From a virus, in IMG/VR virus record IMGVR_UViG_3300005253_000499, positions 1-23,878 of that record: a stretch of 23,878 nucleotides of DNA; one strand, written 5' to 3'. The position numbers and the translations under genes were made by a program. Positions 14,835-21,429 of this stretch are shown one piece after another; the first letter of the stretch is position 1; the number at the start of each line of letters is the position of its first letter. Below the pieces are notes generated by a model that saw only the letters and a program-made list of their open reading frames with translations, made no database searches and was not told where the DNA came from.

Positions 14835-16820
14835 CTATCCTCCAGTATTTTGTACCTGCTTTTGTTTGTCCTGTGCTATTTGCATCCTGACTTCTTCTTT
14901 AACTAAACTCACTATCGGGTCAGCTTGCAGCTTCTGTGCCTGTGCCAAAGTCTTCATTCTATTTAATGGTATTTCCGACCGCTTTTCACGTGCGTCGGCC
15001 ATGTTCTCTTGTGCCTGAGATATTTGGACGGCGGTCAAGCCCTGAGTTAGTTTGTCAGCGGACTGCTGAGATTGTGCCTGGGCCTGTTGCTGCTGTTGTC
15101 TCGATTGGATAGCCCTTTGGATGGCTTGTAAGGTCGGGGTCTTAAACTGCATCGGAGAGGCTTTAACCAGCATATCGGCTGTAATGATACCTCTAAACTC
15201 GTCCGGCAGTTCCAAAAGAAGACTCTTGAGTTCCTGATAATACATATTCTGCTGGCTGTCAGTCTCTAAGCCTTCTGTTGGCGCACAATCAAACCTCGAT
15301 AGATCATCATCATAGAATCCTTGTACAGGCTCCTCGTTGAGTATCTTGCGTATACGCTGTGGGTCGTAATTAACTTGTACTATCTGGACCTGTGTGCGGC
15401 CGAAATATCGCTTGGAACCTTTAAGATTCTGGAACATCCATCCCTGCGCGGTCAGGGCCTTGCCTGTCCGATAAACATGAAGAACCCCGGATATTTCCTT
15501 GTTCTTTTCGTCAGTGCCAAGTATCTCCTGATTAAGACCACCTGTTTCGGCCTCGTCCTTATCTATAATCTGTAACATGGTAAAAACCGATTGGTCAACT
15601 CCGGAAAAAGGTATCTGGTCGAAAATCTGCCTTAACGGCATTTCGTCCGGGGCATTTTCATTAAGTTGAAGATTAATTCCCTGACCACTCAAATAGGTAT
15701 CTTCGGGGTTCATTATGTACTTACTGCGAGACATCCTTACACCATGCATCCCAGCTTCGATTATGTCCATTGCCTGATTTATCTTGCGATTATACATACG
15801 CTGGGGGTCACGAAGGCCGCGAGTAAATGACTGTAACTTTAGTTCGGTTCTCGGTTGTTCCGGGCACCACATGCCATGGAACCACGTATAATTGTAATCA
15901 CGTATTCTCATGGGGTTGTCGCCTTCCCATACAAGCTCGTCATCCACGAATATCTTTAATTCAACCTTGTCCTTAATGTCCCTGAACTTTACAAGAACAG
16001 GAGCGCCGTCAGGTGTTCTAAAATTCTGGAGGAGTTGGTCTGCCAGGTTCTTATCACCCTTTGCCTCGTCCCTGAGAAAGTCCTTGAAAGTCTTCTGATT
16101 ACCCGTAAGACGATTCTGGACAACAGAAACCTCTTCGGTGGTTCTGTGCCACCATTGCTCGAATAGCCTCTTGCCTGCCTTGTTCATCATAGTCGGCGTG
16201 CCCTGGAACGGCCATCGGCTCGTATGAGTTAATGGGTTAATTGCTTCAATCTCGTCTGCGCGGGTAGGAACCAGCATCTTGGCCTTGTCAGTTGAAATCC
16301 ATTGCCCGGTAAGAATATCGCCGCAATCAGAAAGATCGCTTTTAGTAAGTCCGTGGTCTAACAAGAACTGGTTCCACCCCAATCTTCCGTATTGTATCGT
16401 ACCTAATCTGTCTCGCCATGACTCTATTAGATTAGAACCTTCTACCAAAGTTCCCCACTTAAAAGCCTGGCTCATCATATCGTAACCGTTATGCCGGGCC
16501 ATTAAGCTCATTACAACGCCCGTGTGCTGATTGCAGGCCTGGTCTTCTTTTTCGTCAAAATTGCCTTGAGGCCCTATTTTTAGTATATGGCGATTGCGAA
16601 TTTCGTAGCCGTGTAAAAGATTGACTTGCCGGCCTATCTTGTCGATTGTATGAAGAAGTCTGTTTTGGCGGTCGGCCCTCTGCATTTCCTCATAGGTGTG
16701 CTGGGCTTTCAGATAATAGTCGAGGTCGAGGCAAGCCTGCTCGTTATACGGACGCCATGCAGTTTCGTTTATCTCGTAAACGTCGTGGAACTCTGATATT
16801 GTAGTTTCGTCGTTAGGCAC
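14835..16820 (-). CDS. portal protein, P22 gp1 type
   Basis: 661 residues. N-terminal helices (YYLKAQHTYEEMQRADRQNR, then IDKIGRQVNLLHGYEIRNR) and the core stem/wing region with RGLRDPQRMYNRKINQAMDI and EETGG-like KDEAETGGLNQEILG are characteristic of P22-like portals. The C-terminal 100 residues are Gln-rich helices (SRQQQQQAQAQSQQSADKL), the barrel/crown segment. It forms the dodecameric DNA channel that docks terminase and the tail adaptor. GTG 16820 follows the terminase stop with no gap, with GGAG about 10 bases ahead, so coupling is expected. Length is slightly below P22 gp1 (725). Confidence 0.9.
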   Translation of the reverse strand: MPNDETTISEFHDVYEINETAWRPYNEQACLDLDYYLKAQHTYEEMQRADRQNRLLHTIDKIGRQVNLLHGYEIRNRHILKIGPQGNFDEKEDQACNQHTGVVMSLMARHNGYDMMSQAFKWGTLVEGSNLIESWRDRLGTIQYGRLGWNQFLLDHGLTKSDLSDCGDILTGQWISTDKAKMLVPTRADEIEAINPLTHTSRWPFQGTPTMMNKAGKRLFEQWWHRTTEEVSVVQNRLTGNQKTFKDFLRDEAKGDKNLADQLLQNFRTPDGAPVLVKFRDIKDKVELKIFVDDELVWEGDNPMRIRDYNYTWFHGMWCPEQPRTELKLQSFTRGLRDPQRMYNRKINQAMDIIEAGMHGVRMSRSKYIMNPEDTYLSGQGINLQLNENAPDEMPLRQIFDQIPFSGVDQSVFTMLQIIDKDEAETGGLNQEILGTDEKNKEISGVLHVYRTGKALTAQGWMFQNLKGSKRYFGRTQVQIVQVNYDPQRIRKILNEEPVQGFYDDDLSRFDCAPTEGLETDSQQNMYYQELKSLLLELPDEFRGIITADMLVKASPMQFKTPTLQAIQRAIQSRQQQQQAQAQSQQSADKLTQGLTAVQISQAQENMADAREKRSEIPLNRMKTLAQAQKLQADPIVSLVKEEVRMQIAQDKQKQVQNTGG

Positions 16821-18212
16821 TTAACCGGTTCTCCGATACTTCTTGTTCCATTTGTTTATCTGGTCTTTTGTTATGCTCTTGGTAGTACCGCACAAACCTT
16901 TGGAAATAGCTATATCAGAATATATTATCGAGGACGCCGGATGAGATGCCCAATCGTGTAAAGGTTTTTCGAGAAAAATTCTCAATTCCTCATCATATCT
17001 CCTACGATAATGAAAGAGGGCCTCTAAGCCCAATTCGCATTTATTTTCATCGAACCATGCCGACTTAAAACCATTATTGGCATTATTTATAGCAATGTCA
17101 AGGTTCTGAGTTTTATCTAAAACAACAACGTCATAACCCAAATCCTTAAAAGACTTACTAAAGGTCATCTGGCTTACTTGCTCCCTTTTGTTGGCGTCCT
17201 TCGGCATAACAAATTTACCGTAATTATAGCCATACTCACTCTTTTTCTCATCTAATATCCGGGCGTAATGGTCGGCGAACTTACCCGTGTTCTCGTAGTA
17301 ATTGATGTAAAGTCTTTTCCGGTCTTTTAACTGAAAGAACCATATAGCAGTACAGTCCAGACCTACGTCAGCAGCCAAATGGACCCTAACATCAGGATTG
17401 TGAGGAATAACGCCCATGTGCCCGTCTTTGCGTATCTCAGAGAGCCTGGACGCCCAATAACAAGCGTCTAAGTCAACTTCGTCGTGGCAGTTCATAACAT
17501 ACTGATTGAACTTGGCGGGGGATTCTGTTTCCATTCTCCGCCAATCAGCAATAGTCTCAGGCTTGTTTTCTTTTAGCCAGGTATTGTCAAAAGAGTTAGC
17601 CTGAATACATGAATATTCCTCACCAGGACTTTTTATAAATAATTTCCAGCACCAATTATGGCCATTAGCGTTGGCAATTGTCATTAACTGATTCAAAGGT
17701 TTGTCGTGCATACTCTGCAAGAATGGGTAAATGGGTTCCCCCGCCTTCTCGAACGCTTTTACTAACTGTTCCCAATATTCTTCATCCACCTCCAAATCAC
17801 GCCTCAAACGAAAACGCAAAAGCTGGAACTGGGTATCAGTTGGAAACTCTTCTGCCTGCTCAATATAACCCCAACCCAAGTTCACATTCTTTAGACCACT
17901 CAATTCCTTTGCGTGACGGAATAAAGTTGTACTGCCATTAGCATAATGGGCCTCCTTAGTACCCTGTGGAACATGTTTACCAGTCCAGAAAGTAAAATCC
18001 TTCATTGTGGAATCGCGAAGGTCTGTGAATTTGTTCCTAATAATTATACCGAGATTATTTTTGTAAAATCGGCTAAATAAATCGCCCTTAAAAAGAGCAT
18101 CCATTGTCTTGCCAGTGCCTACGCCTGCGATAAAACCCGGAAATCGGTTAATAGCAGTGTAAAAATCCCATTGATAAGGGTCAAATTCAAGGTTTATTAT
18201 CTTGGTTGGCAT
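16821..18212 (-). CDS. terminase large subunit
   Basis: 463 residues, a normal length. The Walker A loop GVGTGKT is at 30-36; a Walker B-like strand with GYIEQAEEF is at 115-123, with Glu in place of the usual first Asp. The C-terminal RNase H-fold nuclease shows ADVGLDCTAIW at 281-291 (D282 and D286), FVMPKDA at 334-340 and HDWASHPASS at 419-428, the conserved positions of viral terminase nucleases. It powers packaging with the small subunit at the portal. ATG 18212 has AGGT 5 bases ahead. It is separated from the terminase small subunit by about 1.2 kb of small genes. Confidence 0.93.
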   Translation of the reverse strand: MPTKIINLEFDPYQWDFYTAINRFPGFIAGVGTGKTMDALFKGDLFSRFYKNNLGIIIRNKFTDLRDSTMKDFTFWTGKHVPQGTKEAHYANGSTTLFRHAKELSGLKNVNLGWGYIEQAEEFPTDTQFQLLRFRLRRDLEVDEEYWEQLVKAFEKAGEPIYPFLQSMHDKPLNQLMTIANANGHNWCWKLFIKSPGEEYSCIQANSFDNTWLKENKPETIADWRRMETESPAKFNQYVMNCHDEVDLDACYWASRLSEIRKDGHMGVIPHNPDVRVHLAADVGLDCTAIWFFQLKDRKRLYINYYENTGKFADHYARILDEKKSEYGYNYGKFVMPKDANKREQVSQMTFSKSFKDLGYDVVVLDKTQNLDIAINNANNGFKSAWFDENKCELGLEALFHYRRRYDEELRIFLEKPLHDWASHPASSIIYSDIAISKGLCGTTKSITKDQINKWNKKYRRTG

Positions 18213-18219
18213 AAATTAC

Positions 18220-18513
18220 CTATTTGTCCAAAATACTAACTCCATCGCCAGCGGCCTGCAAAATCTTGCCAATTCGCATACGAGCGTCTTCAAGATGACG
18301 ATATGCCAGCATAATATTAGCTTTCATCTCTCCATGTTGACCACCATAATTTTCTCCACTTTCAAAAATAAGGTCGGTTCTTGACCTCAAAACCCATTCA
18401 CCTATCTTTTTTAGGCTTTCTCGCTGCTTTTTGCAAATATCCTCAAAACTGAGACCATGACGTACCGTACCACCGCTTGGTGGCGTTGGGTTTTGAATTT
18501 CTGTTGTTGCCAT
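18220..18513 (-). CDS. candidate Acb2/Tad1 hairpin-family protein (cyclic-nucleotide sponge)
   Basis: 97 residues, RBS AAGGAG ahead of ATG 18513. The C-terminal segment (62-97) contains MKANIMLAYRHLEDARMRIG, then KILQAAGDGVSILDK, an amphipathic helical hairpin typical of small phage proteins I associate with the Acb2/Tad1 hairpin domain. Members known experimentally bind cyclic di- or trinucleotides (or Thoeris signals) and block CBASS or Thoeris defence. The N-terminus has a Pro/Gly linker and a helix with ICKKQRESLKKIGEW. The family call is from memory of the motif, so moderate. The alternative is an uncharacterised terminase-adjacent protein. Confidence 0.5.
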   Translation of the reverse strand: MATTEIQNPTPPSGGTVRHGLSFEDICKKQRESLKKIGEWVLRSRTDLIFESGENYGGQHGEMKANIMLAYRHLEDARMRIGKILQAAGDGVSILDK

Positions 18514-18657
18514 CTTCGTAACTCCTTGAAAGTTAAGCGTTTATATAACTTTTTCTAAAATTGGCTGTGATTATAGACAGGTATTACACTATTCTTCCTG
18601 TCTTCTATATAGGGACTCGGGGGCCTCTTCTGACCCCACCCCCCGGCTTTCTTCGAT
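18514..18657 (-). other. 144-base gap with inverted repeats
   Basis: No credible gene. It holds a 7-bp inverted repeat (AGACAGG and CCTGTCT, 18575-18603, 15-base spacer) and, to its right, a G/C-rich stretch whose minus strand reads GGGGTC-AGAAGA-GGCCCC, a 6-pair stem-loop with one G-T pair. Neither has a T tract. These may be operators or RNA elements. No clear promoter is visible. Confidence 0.4.
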
Positions 18658-18828
18658 TCATTTAGTTTCCCTTATCGTTTCTCTTGCCAAGCCTTCTAAG
18701 TAATCGATAGATTCACGAGACCATTTAAGTTGATAGGCAGCCAAGGTAAGGGCGGTAAGGTGGACGTAACGGCCCTCGTCTGGGTGATCCAAAAGCCTTG
18801 CACTTACTATCTTATTGTCTTCGTCCAT
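18658..18828 (-). CDS. 56-residue hypothetical protein
   Basis: Starts at ATG 18828 (MDEDNKIVSARLLDHP), with GGAG in GGAGCATAGAC 9 bases ahead; the longer upstream start would swallow that site. Acidic N-terminus, then a helical part (LTALTLAAYQLKWSRESIDY). No family recognised. Its RBS overlaps the stop of the preceding small gene. Confidence 0.6.
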   Translation of the reverse strand: MDEDNKIVSARLLDHPDEGRYVHLTALTLAAYQLKWSRESIDYLEGLARETIRETK

Positions 18829-18830
18829 GT

Positions 18831-18917
18831 CTATGCTCCGTTGTCCCACTCTTCCATTGTAAGCCCAACTATATAGGCTAATCCCGGAATTGCTATACTT
18901 ATTAACAGAATCAACAT
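18831..18917 (-). CDS. 28-residue membrane peptide
   Basis: ATG 18917 with GGAGCATAGAGT ahead. Hydrophobic (MLILLISIAIPGLAYIVGLT) with a short acidic tail. The preceding and following genes use the same GGAGCATAG stop/RBS combination, which supports three coupled genes. Confidence 0.55.
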   Translation of the reverse strand: MLILLISIAIPGLAYIVGLTMEEWDNGA

Positions 18918-18920
18918 ACT

Positions 18921-19073
18921 CTATGCTCCATGCGCTGCGTCTAACTCTATTAGTTTCATGTTATGCCCTCGCCATGATTCATACTCCTTGCCTACCAGGC
19001 ACAGAGGCGGCTCAACTCCCTGCTCTGTGCCTAACAGTATTATCCTATCGCCCAAGTCTCTTGCTCTTATCAT
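18921..19073 (-). CDS. 50-residue hypothetical protein
   Basis: ATG 19073 overlaps the stop of the zinc-ribbon gene (ATGA); an in-frame upstream ATG is rejected because it lies inside that gene. It contains RARDLGDRIILLGTEQGVEP and GKEYESWRGHNMKLI. It could be a small nucleic-acid-binding protein, but no family is recognised. Its stop doubles as part of the next RBS. Confidence 0.55.
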   Translation of the reverse strand: MIRARDLGDRIILLGTEQGVEPPLCLVGKEYESWRGHNMKLIELDAAHGA

Positions 19074-19399
19074 GGTTTCATCGTTGGTGGGATATATGCA
19101 GGGCCGGCACATACTACCTCACCCAACGCCTCGATACTTGACTTACGCGGCGCCTTCATAGCAAATGGATAACAAGCACCGGGCCAGCGCCTTGGCTTGG
19201 CAAGTGCCGGCAGCGGCTCACTACAATATCGGCACAGTTCAAGGTCTGTTACAGGTGTTGCAACACTTGGGCTTTTAGACGATGCAACACTTGGCTTTGA
19301 AACACTTGATGCAACACTTCGTGCCAGCTTAGACCTACATGTTGGCCCACACGTCCTGGCCTTCTTGCCAATAGGCTTATCACAAACTACGCAATTCAT
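19070..19399 (-). CDS. 109-residue double zinc-ribbon protein
   Basis: Starts at ATG 19399 (MNCVVCDKPIGKKARTCGPT), with AGGA ahead. Two Cys clusters: CxxC plus CxxxC at 3-18, and CRYCSEPLPALAKPRRWPGA with a following C at about 57-77. Both occur in small phage zinc-finger proteins. The linker has a Ser/Val repeat (SVSKPSVASSKSPSVA) encoded by repeats of AAGTGTTGCA (19258-19320), including the 12-base palindrome GTGTTGCAACAC at 19255-19266. Probably nucleic-acid-binding. Confidence 0.7.
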   Translation of the reverse strand: MNCVVCDKPIGKKARTCGPTCRSKLARSVASSVSKPSVASSKSPSVATPVTDLELCRYCSEPLPALAKPRRWPGACYPFAMKAPRKSSIEALGEVVCAGPAYIPPTMKP

Positions 19400-19475
19400 G
19401 TCTCTTGTCCTTAATATAACCCAATACCTGCCCAATTATGTATCCTAACGCTAATATTGCACATATCTTAACCAT
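19380..19475 (-). CDS. 31-residue single-TM peptide
   Basis: ATG 19475 lies inside the last codons of the terminase small-subunit gene, behind GAGGA. One hydrophobic helix (ICAILALGYIIGQVLGYI) and a basic tail. It overlaps the next gene by 20 bases. Function unknown. Confidence 0.55.
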   Translation of the reverse strand: MVKICAILALGYIIGQVLGYIKDKRHELRSL

Positions 19476-19941
19476 CAACTTCCTCGCTTTCTATGGCCCT
19501 GGCTGGCTCTGTAACGGTCTTAGGGCCTATTATGATGATCGTCTGCTCTTTAGAGCCGCCGGCGTCCCGGTCCATGCCGTAAAGCCTGGCTATGCCTGTG
19601 GCTGCGCCCACCATTGAGCCAGTTTGGTGCTTGTCTTTGGCTAAATCGTAAGCTCCTTCATATAATTTATGCACATCTTCAACAGTAAACCCCTTTTCTG
19701 CCCTTATCTTCGCCTTATAATCAGCTATAGCCTGTTTTATGTAATCGTAGGTAAGCAGTCGTCTTGCGTTCTGCCTATACCCAGACTTACAGGAAGGATA
19801 CGCTTTTTGATATGCTAAACTTCCATTATTCAACGCTACTGTACATATATATCTTACAAAGTCTATCTGTCCTAATGTAAGTTGTCGACTTAGTAATTGT
19901 GTTTCTGACATGTCTTGGCTTACCTCTTTCTTTATTGGCAT
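19468..19941 (-). CDS. terminase small subunit
   Basis: 157 residues (or 147 from ATG 19911). LTLGQIDFVRYICTVALNNG, then LAYQKAYPSCKSGYRQNARR and LLTYDYIKQAIADYKAKI are the helix-turn-helix and DNA-binding region of the Terminase_2-type small subunit. The central part is helical (FTVEDVHKLYEGAYDLAKDK) and the C-terminus carries a beta hairpin (EQTIIIIGPKTVTEPARA), presumably the tip contacting the large subunit. It recognises packaging-site DNA. The first ATG (19941) lies in a 24-base sequence repeated at 20267-20290, and MSETQ at 19911 has AGAGGT ahead, so the shorter start is credible. Confidence 0.8.
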   Translation of the reverse strand: MPIKKEVSQDMSETQLLSRQLTLGQIDFVRYICTVALNNGSLAYQKAYPSCKSGYRQNARRLLTYDYIKQAIADYKAKIRAEKGFTVEDVHKLYEGAYDLAKDKHQTGSMVGAATGIARLYGMDRDAGGSKEQTIIIIGPKTVTEPARAIESEEVDG

Positions 19942-19947
19942 TTAATC
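19924..19947 (-). repeat. 24-base direct repeat, copy 1
   Basis: Identical to 20267-20290; it begins CTCTTTCTTTATTGG on the plus strand. On the minus strand it includes ATG CCA ATA AAG AAA GAG. In this copy it encodes the first six residues of the longer terminase small-subunit start. Confidence 0.85.
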
Positions 19948-19957
19948 CACTATTTAC

Positions 19958-20251
19958 TTAATAAAATTCATGGGAACATTCGTGATAACCAAACGTTAGA
20001 TAGTTTTTGAATATGATATTGCACCCGACACAATCCCAGCGGCCATTATCAGGTGGATTTGTTGCCGCATGGTCTTCTCTGAGCTTTGTAATATCTATTG
20101 GTAGCGAGAAGTTGACTGCATTAAATCTTGCCTTTGGGTCTGGCTTGTAATAAAACTCAGACACTTTGTCAGTCTCATAAGCAAATATTACTATTAAACC
20201 TATGATGCCAAATACAAACATCCCCACAAATATATAATATGCTCTTTTCAT
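19958..20251 (-). CDS. 97-residue membrane-anchored zinc-finger protein
   Basis: N-terminal helix (YYIFVGMFVFGIIGLIVIFA) anchors the protein, followed by a charged linker and a C-terminal finger WDCVGCNIIFKNYLTFGYHE then CSHE, i.e. CxxC plus HxxC/H spacing. RBS AAGGAGATTAG ahead of ATG 20251. A membrane-tethered metal-binding protein with no recognised family. Confidence 0.7.
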   Translation of the reverse strand: MKRAYYIFVGMFVFGIIGLIVIFAYETDKVSEFYYKPDPKARFNAVNFSLPIDITKLREDHAATNPPDNGRWDCVGCNIIFKNYLTFGYHECSHEFY

Positions 20252-20266
20252 CTTCTAATCTCCTTA

Positions 20267-20290
20267 CTCTTTCTTTATTGGCATTTAATC
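20267..20290 (-). repeat. 24-base direct repeat, copy 2
   Basis: Second copy of the repeat at 19924-19947. Here the minus strand reads ATG, five codons and TAA (MPIKKE), followed directly by AAGGAG, the RBS of the 97-residue protein. It forms a minimal leader ORF or marks a duplicated leader. Confidence 0.85.
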
Positions 20291-20489
20291 AGCCTGGGTC
20301 TTTACATTGTGGATTCAATACCGACATCGGCCTTTCGGCACATTCAATACAAATATCCTTTGTTTCATGCCAAAATGTATCTTTGTCTTCTGTATTACAA
20401 CTCACAGTGAACCATCCTTTAGGGCCGCTATAACGCTCACCCTCAGCCTTCCTACCACATATATCACATTTATACTCAGATACTTCCAT
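20289..20489 (-). CDS. 66-residue zinc-ribbon protein
   Basis: Starts at ATG 20489 behind AGGAG; an upstream in-frame TTG is less likely. Two CxxC knuckles: YKCDICGRKAEG and ICIECAERP. It is typical of small phage zinc-ribbon proteins of unknown function. The stop lies in the 24-base repeat. Confidence 0.7.
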   Translation of the reverse strand: MEVSEYKCDICGRKAEGERYSGPKGWFTVSCNTEDKDTFWHETKDICIECAERPMSVLNPQCKDPG

Positions 20490-20505
20490 CTTCTTGTTCT
20501 CCTGT

Positions 20506-20670
20506 TCAATCAAAATAACATGGTTTTTTGGCCCTGTTCATCTCTCTATGGCCACATTCCGGGCATTTAGCTCCATCTCTTACTTTAGCCATATCACAGC
20601 CCATGCACCATCCTGAACGCCCTCTTGGCTGCTGTGCCCTTATTCTATTTATATGAGCCATTTTTAACAT
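20506..20670 (-). CDS. 54-residue zinc-ribbon protein
   Basis: CMGCDMAKVRDGAKCPECGH is a compact zinc ribbon, preceded by a basic helix (HINRIRAQQPRGRSG). Start uncertain: ATG 20670 and ATG 20661 are in frame, and TTG 20706 or TTG 20682 would extend it; none has a convincing RBS. Ends 16 bases before the next start. Confidence 0.6.
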   Translation of the reverse strand: MLKMAHINRIRAQQPRGRSGWCMGCDMAKVRDGAKCPECGHREMNRAKKPCYFD

Positions 20671-20706
20671 ATGGTTGTTCAACTTGCTATTCTCTCTTTT
20701 AACCAA

Positions 20707-20984
20707 CTTAGACAGATACAGAAACGGGGGACAAGAACCCCTTAAGCACCTTGTTTACTTGTTCGCCAGTAGTGTTAATCAAGAGACTTCCTTTGTTCGT
20801 GACTGTCCAACTGTCCTTTATCGTTGGCCTTTTGCGTCCCCACTGTCTCTAACCACCTGTAACGGTTTCCAGGCTTCTGTATGGTAATTTGTCATTAACA
20901 CGCTGTGCCTCACTTTTTCTGGCTTAGATGCCATAGCCAAGGCTGAAAGGAAGTATACCCTAACCTTTACTCCATTAAACAATA
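20707..20984 (-). other. unresolved region, possibly an interrupted gene
   Basis: No clean gene. One minus-strand frame reads protein-like on both sides of a TAG near 20850 (RVNDKLPYRSLETVTGG, then RQWGRKRPTIKDSWTVTNKG) and ends at TAA near 20712. Another frame gives a 38-codon ORF at 20818-20934 without an RBS. It may be a decayed small gene, or a 26-codon ORF starting at a TTG preceded by AAAGGAAG. Confidence 0.3.
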
Positions 20985-21028
20985 AAAATGCCCCCGAAAA
21001 CGTGCTATGACATCCTCGAAGGCATTTT
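20985..21028 (-). terminator. terminator-like hairpin in the leftward leader
   Basis: AAAATGCC (20985-20992) pairs with GGCATTTT (21021-21028), with an inner CGA/TCG. On the minus strand it is followed by TTTATTGTT, so it is a leftward terminator or attenuator early in the late transcript. Confidence 0.6.
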
Positions 21029-21038
21029 ACAGACTTTG

Positions 21039-21053
21039 TTAATAATCAACCAT
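21039..21053 (-). CDS. 4-codon leader ORF (MVDY)
   Basis: ATG GTT GAT TAT TAA lies 8 bases after a strong RBS (AAAGAAAGG), about 50 bases after the leftward start site and directly before the hairpin at 20985-21028. The RBS quality is far better than a random short ORF needs, suggesting a regulatory leader. Confidence 0.4.
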   Translation of the reverse strand: MVDY

Positions 21054-21065
21054 GATCGCACCTTT

Positions 21066-21084
21066 CTTTTTAAGGTTAAAAAAG
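21066..21084. promoter_or_regulatory. palindrome, candidate operator
   Basis: CTTTTTAA-GG-TTAAAAAAG, near-perfect palindrome just downstream of the predicted leftward transcription start. Confidence 0.4.
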
Positions 21085-21085
21085 C

Positions 21086-21099
21086 TGATTAGTTAATCA
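21086..21099. promoter_or_regulatory. 14-base palindrome at the start site, candidate operator
   Basis: TGATTAGTTAATCA has perfect 6-base arms around GT. It covers the predicted start (+1 near 21100) of the leftward promoter, the classic repressor position. Confidence 0.55.
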
Positions 21100-21106
21100 T
21101 AAACTC

Positions 21107-21135
21107 ATTGAAACATAAATCTCATTAGAAGTCAA
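21107..21135 (-). promoter_or_regulatory. sigma-70-type leftward promoter
   Basis: Minus strand TTGACT, 17 bases, TTCAAT. The -35 matches 5 of 6 and the -10 matches 4 of 6 consensus positions. The promoter at 22916-22944 has the same -10 and spacing. It would drive the whole leftward structural operon. Confidence 0.65.
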
Positions 21136-21169
21136 GAACTAAATAAAATAAATATTTACGTTTCTTTTT

Positions 21170-21257
21170 GGCAACGTGTTGTCTTTTCACAACATTGCCT
21201 AAGCCTTTGCCTTGCCTATGCTTATCAATATCTGCGTTGATATAAAACAACATTGCC
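21170..21257. repeat. three copies of ACAACATTGCC-like repeat, candidate enhancer sites
   Basis: ACAACATTGCC occurs at 21189-21199 and 21247-21257, and inverted as GGCAACGTGTTGT at 21170-21182. They lie about 66 to 142 bases upstream of the predicted sigma-54 start, the usual place for activator binding. GCCT is repeated four times at 21197-21217. An origin-type iteron is an alternative. Confidence 0.55.
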
Positions 21258-21291
21258 CGAAAAAACCTGTGTTTTTAGCCTGATAAATAGC

Positions 21292-21307
21292 TGGCACGGT
21301 ATTTGCT
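21292..21307 (+). promoter_or_regulatory. sigma-54 (RpoN) promoter
   Basis: TGGCACGGTATTTGCT matches the consensus TGGCACGNNNNTTGCW at every fixed position, with GG at 21293-21294 and GC at 21305-21306. The predicted start is near 21318, 112 bases before the first rightward gene. Confidence 0.8.
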
Positions 21308-21325
21308 TTATTTACCAATAGTATG

Positions 21326-21391
21326 ACTACGACTAAAACAATCAAAACAATTTTAACGGCCCGGCGGTCTGCATGTCTTCTTAGTCGTAGT
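21326..21391 (+). promoter_or_regulatory. long-arm inverted repeat in 5' leader
   Basis: ACTACGACTAA (21326-21336) and TTAGTCGTAGT (21381-21391) are perfect 11-base complements with a 44-base loop. The fold begins about 8 bases after the sigma-54 start and so would form in the leader RNA of the rightward operon. Confidence 0.6.
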
Positions 21392-21429
21392 TGTGCTACC
21401 GCTGGGTCTTACTGTGAAGGGACAAGGCT

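Noticed and set aside
19255-19320. CRISPR-like array from GCAACACTTG repeats
   Set aside because: Repeats are short, unevenly spaced and lie inside a coding linker of the zinc-ribbon gene.
20818-20934. 38-codon minus-strand ORF
   Set aside because: No RBS, and another frame looks more protein-like; kept only within the unresolved region.
21225-21345. IHF site between enhancer repeats and sigma-54 promoter
   Set aside because: No stretch matched the IHF consensus without clear mismatches in the conserved TTR part.
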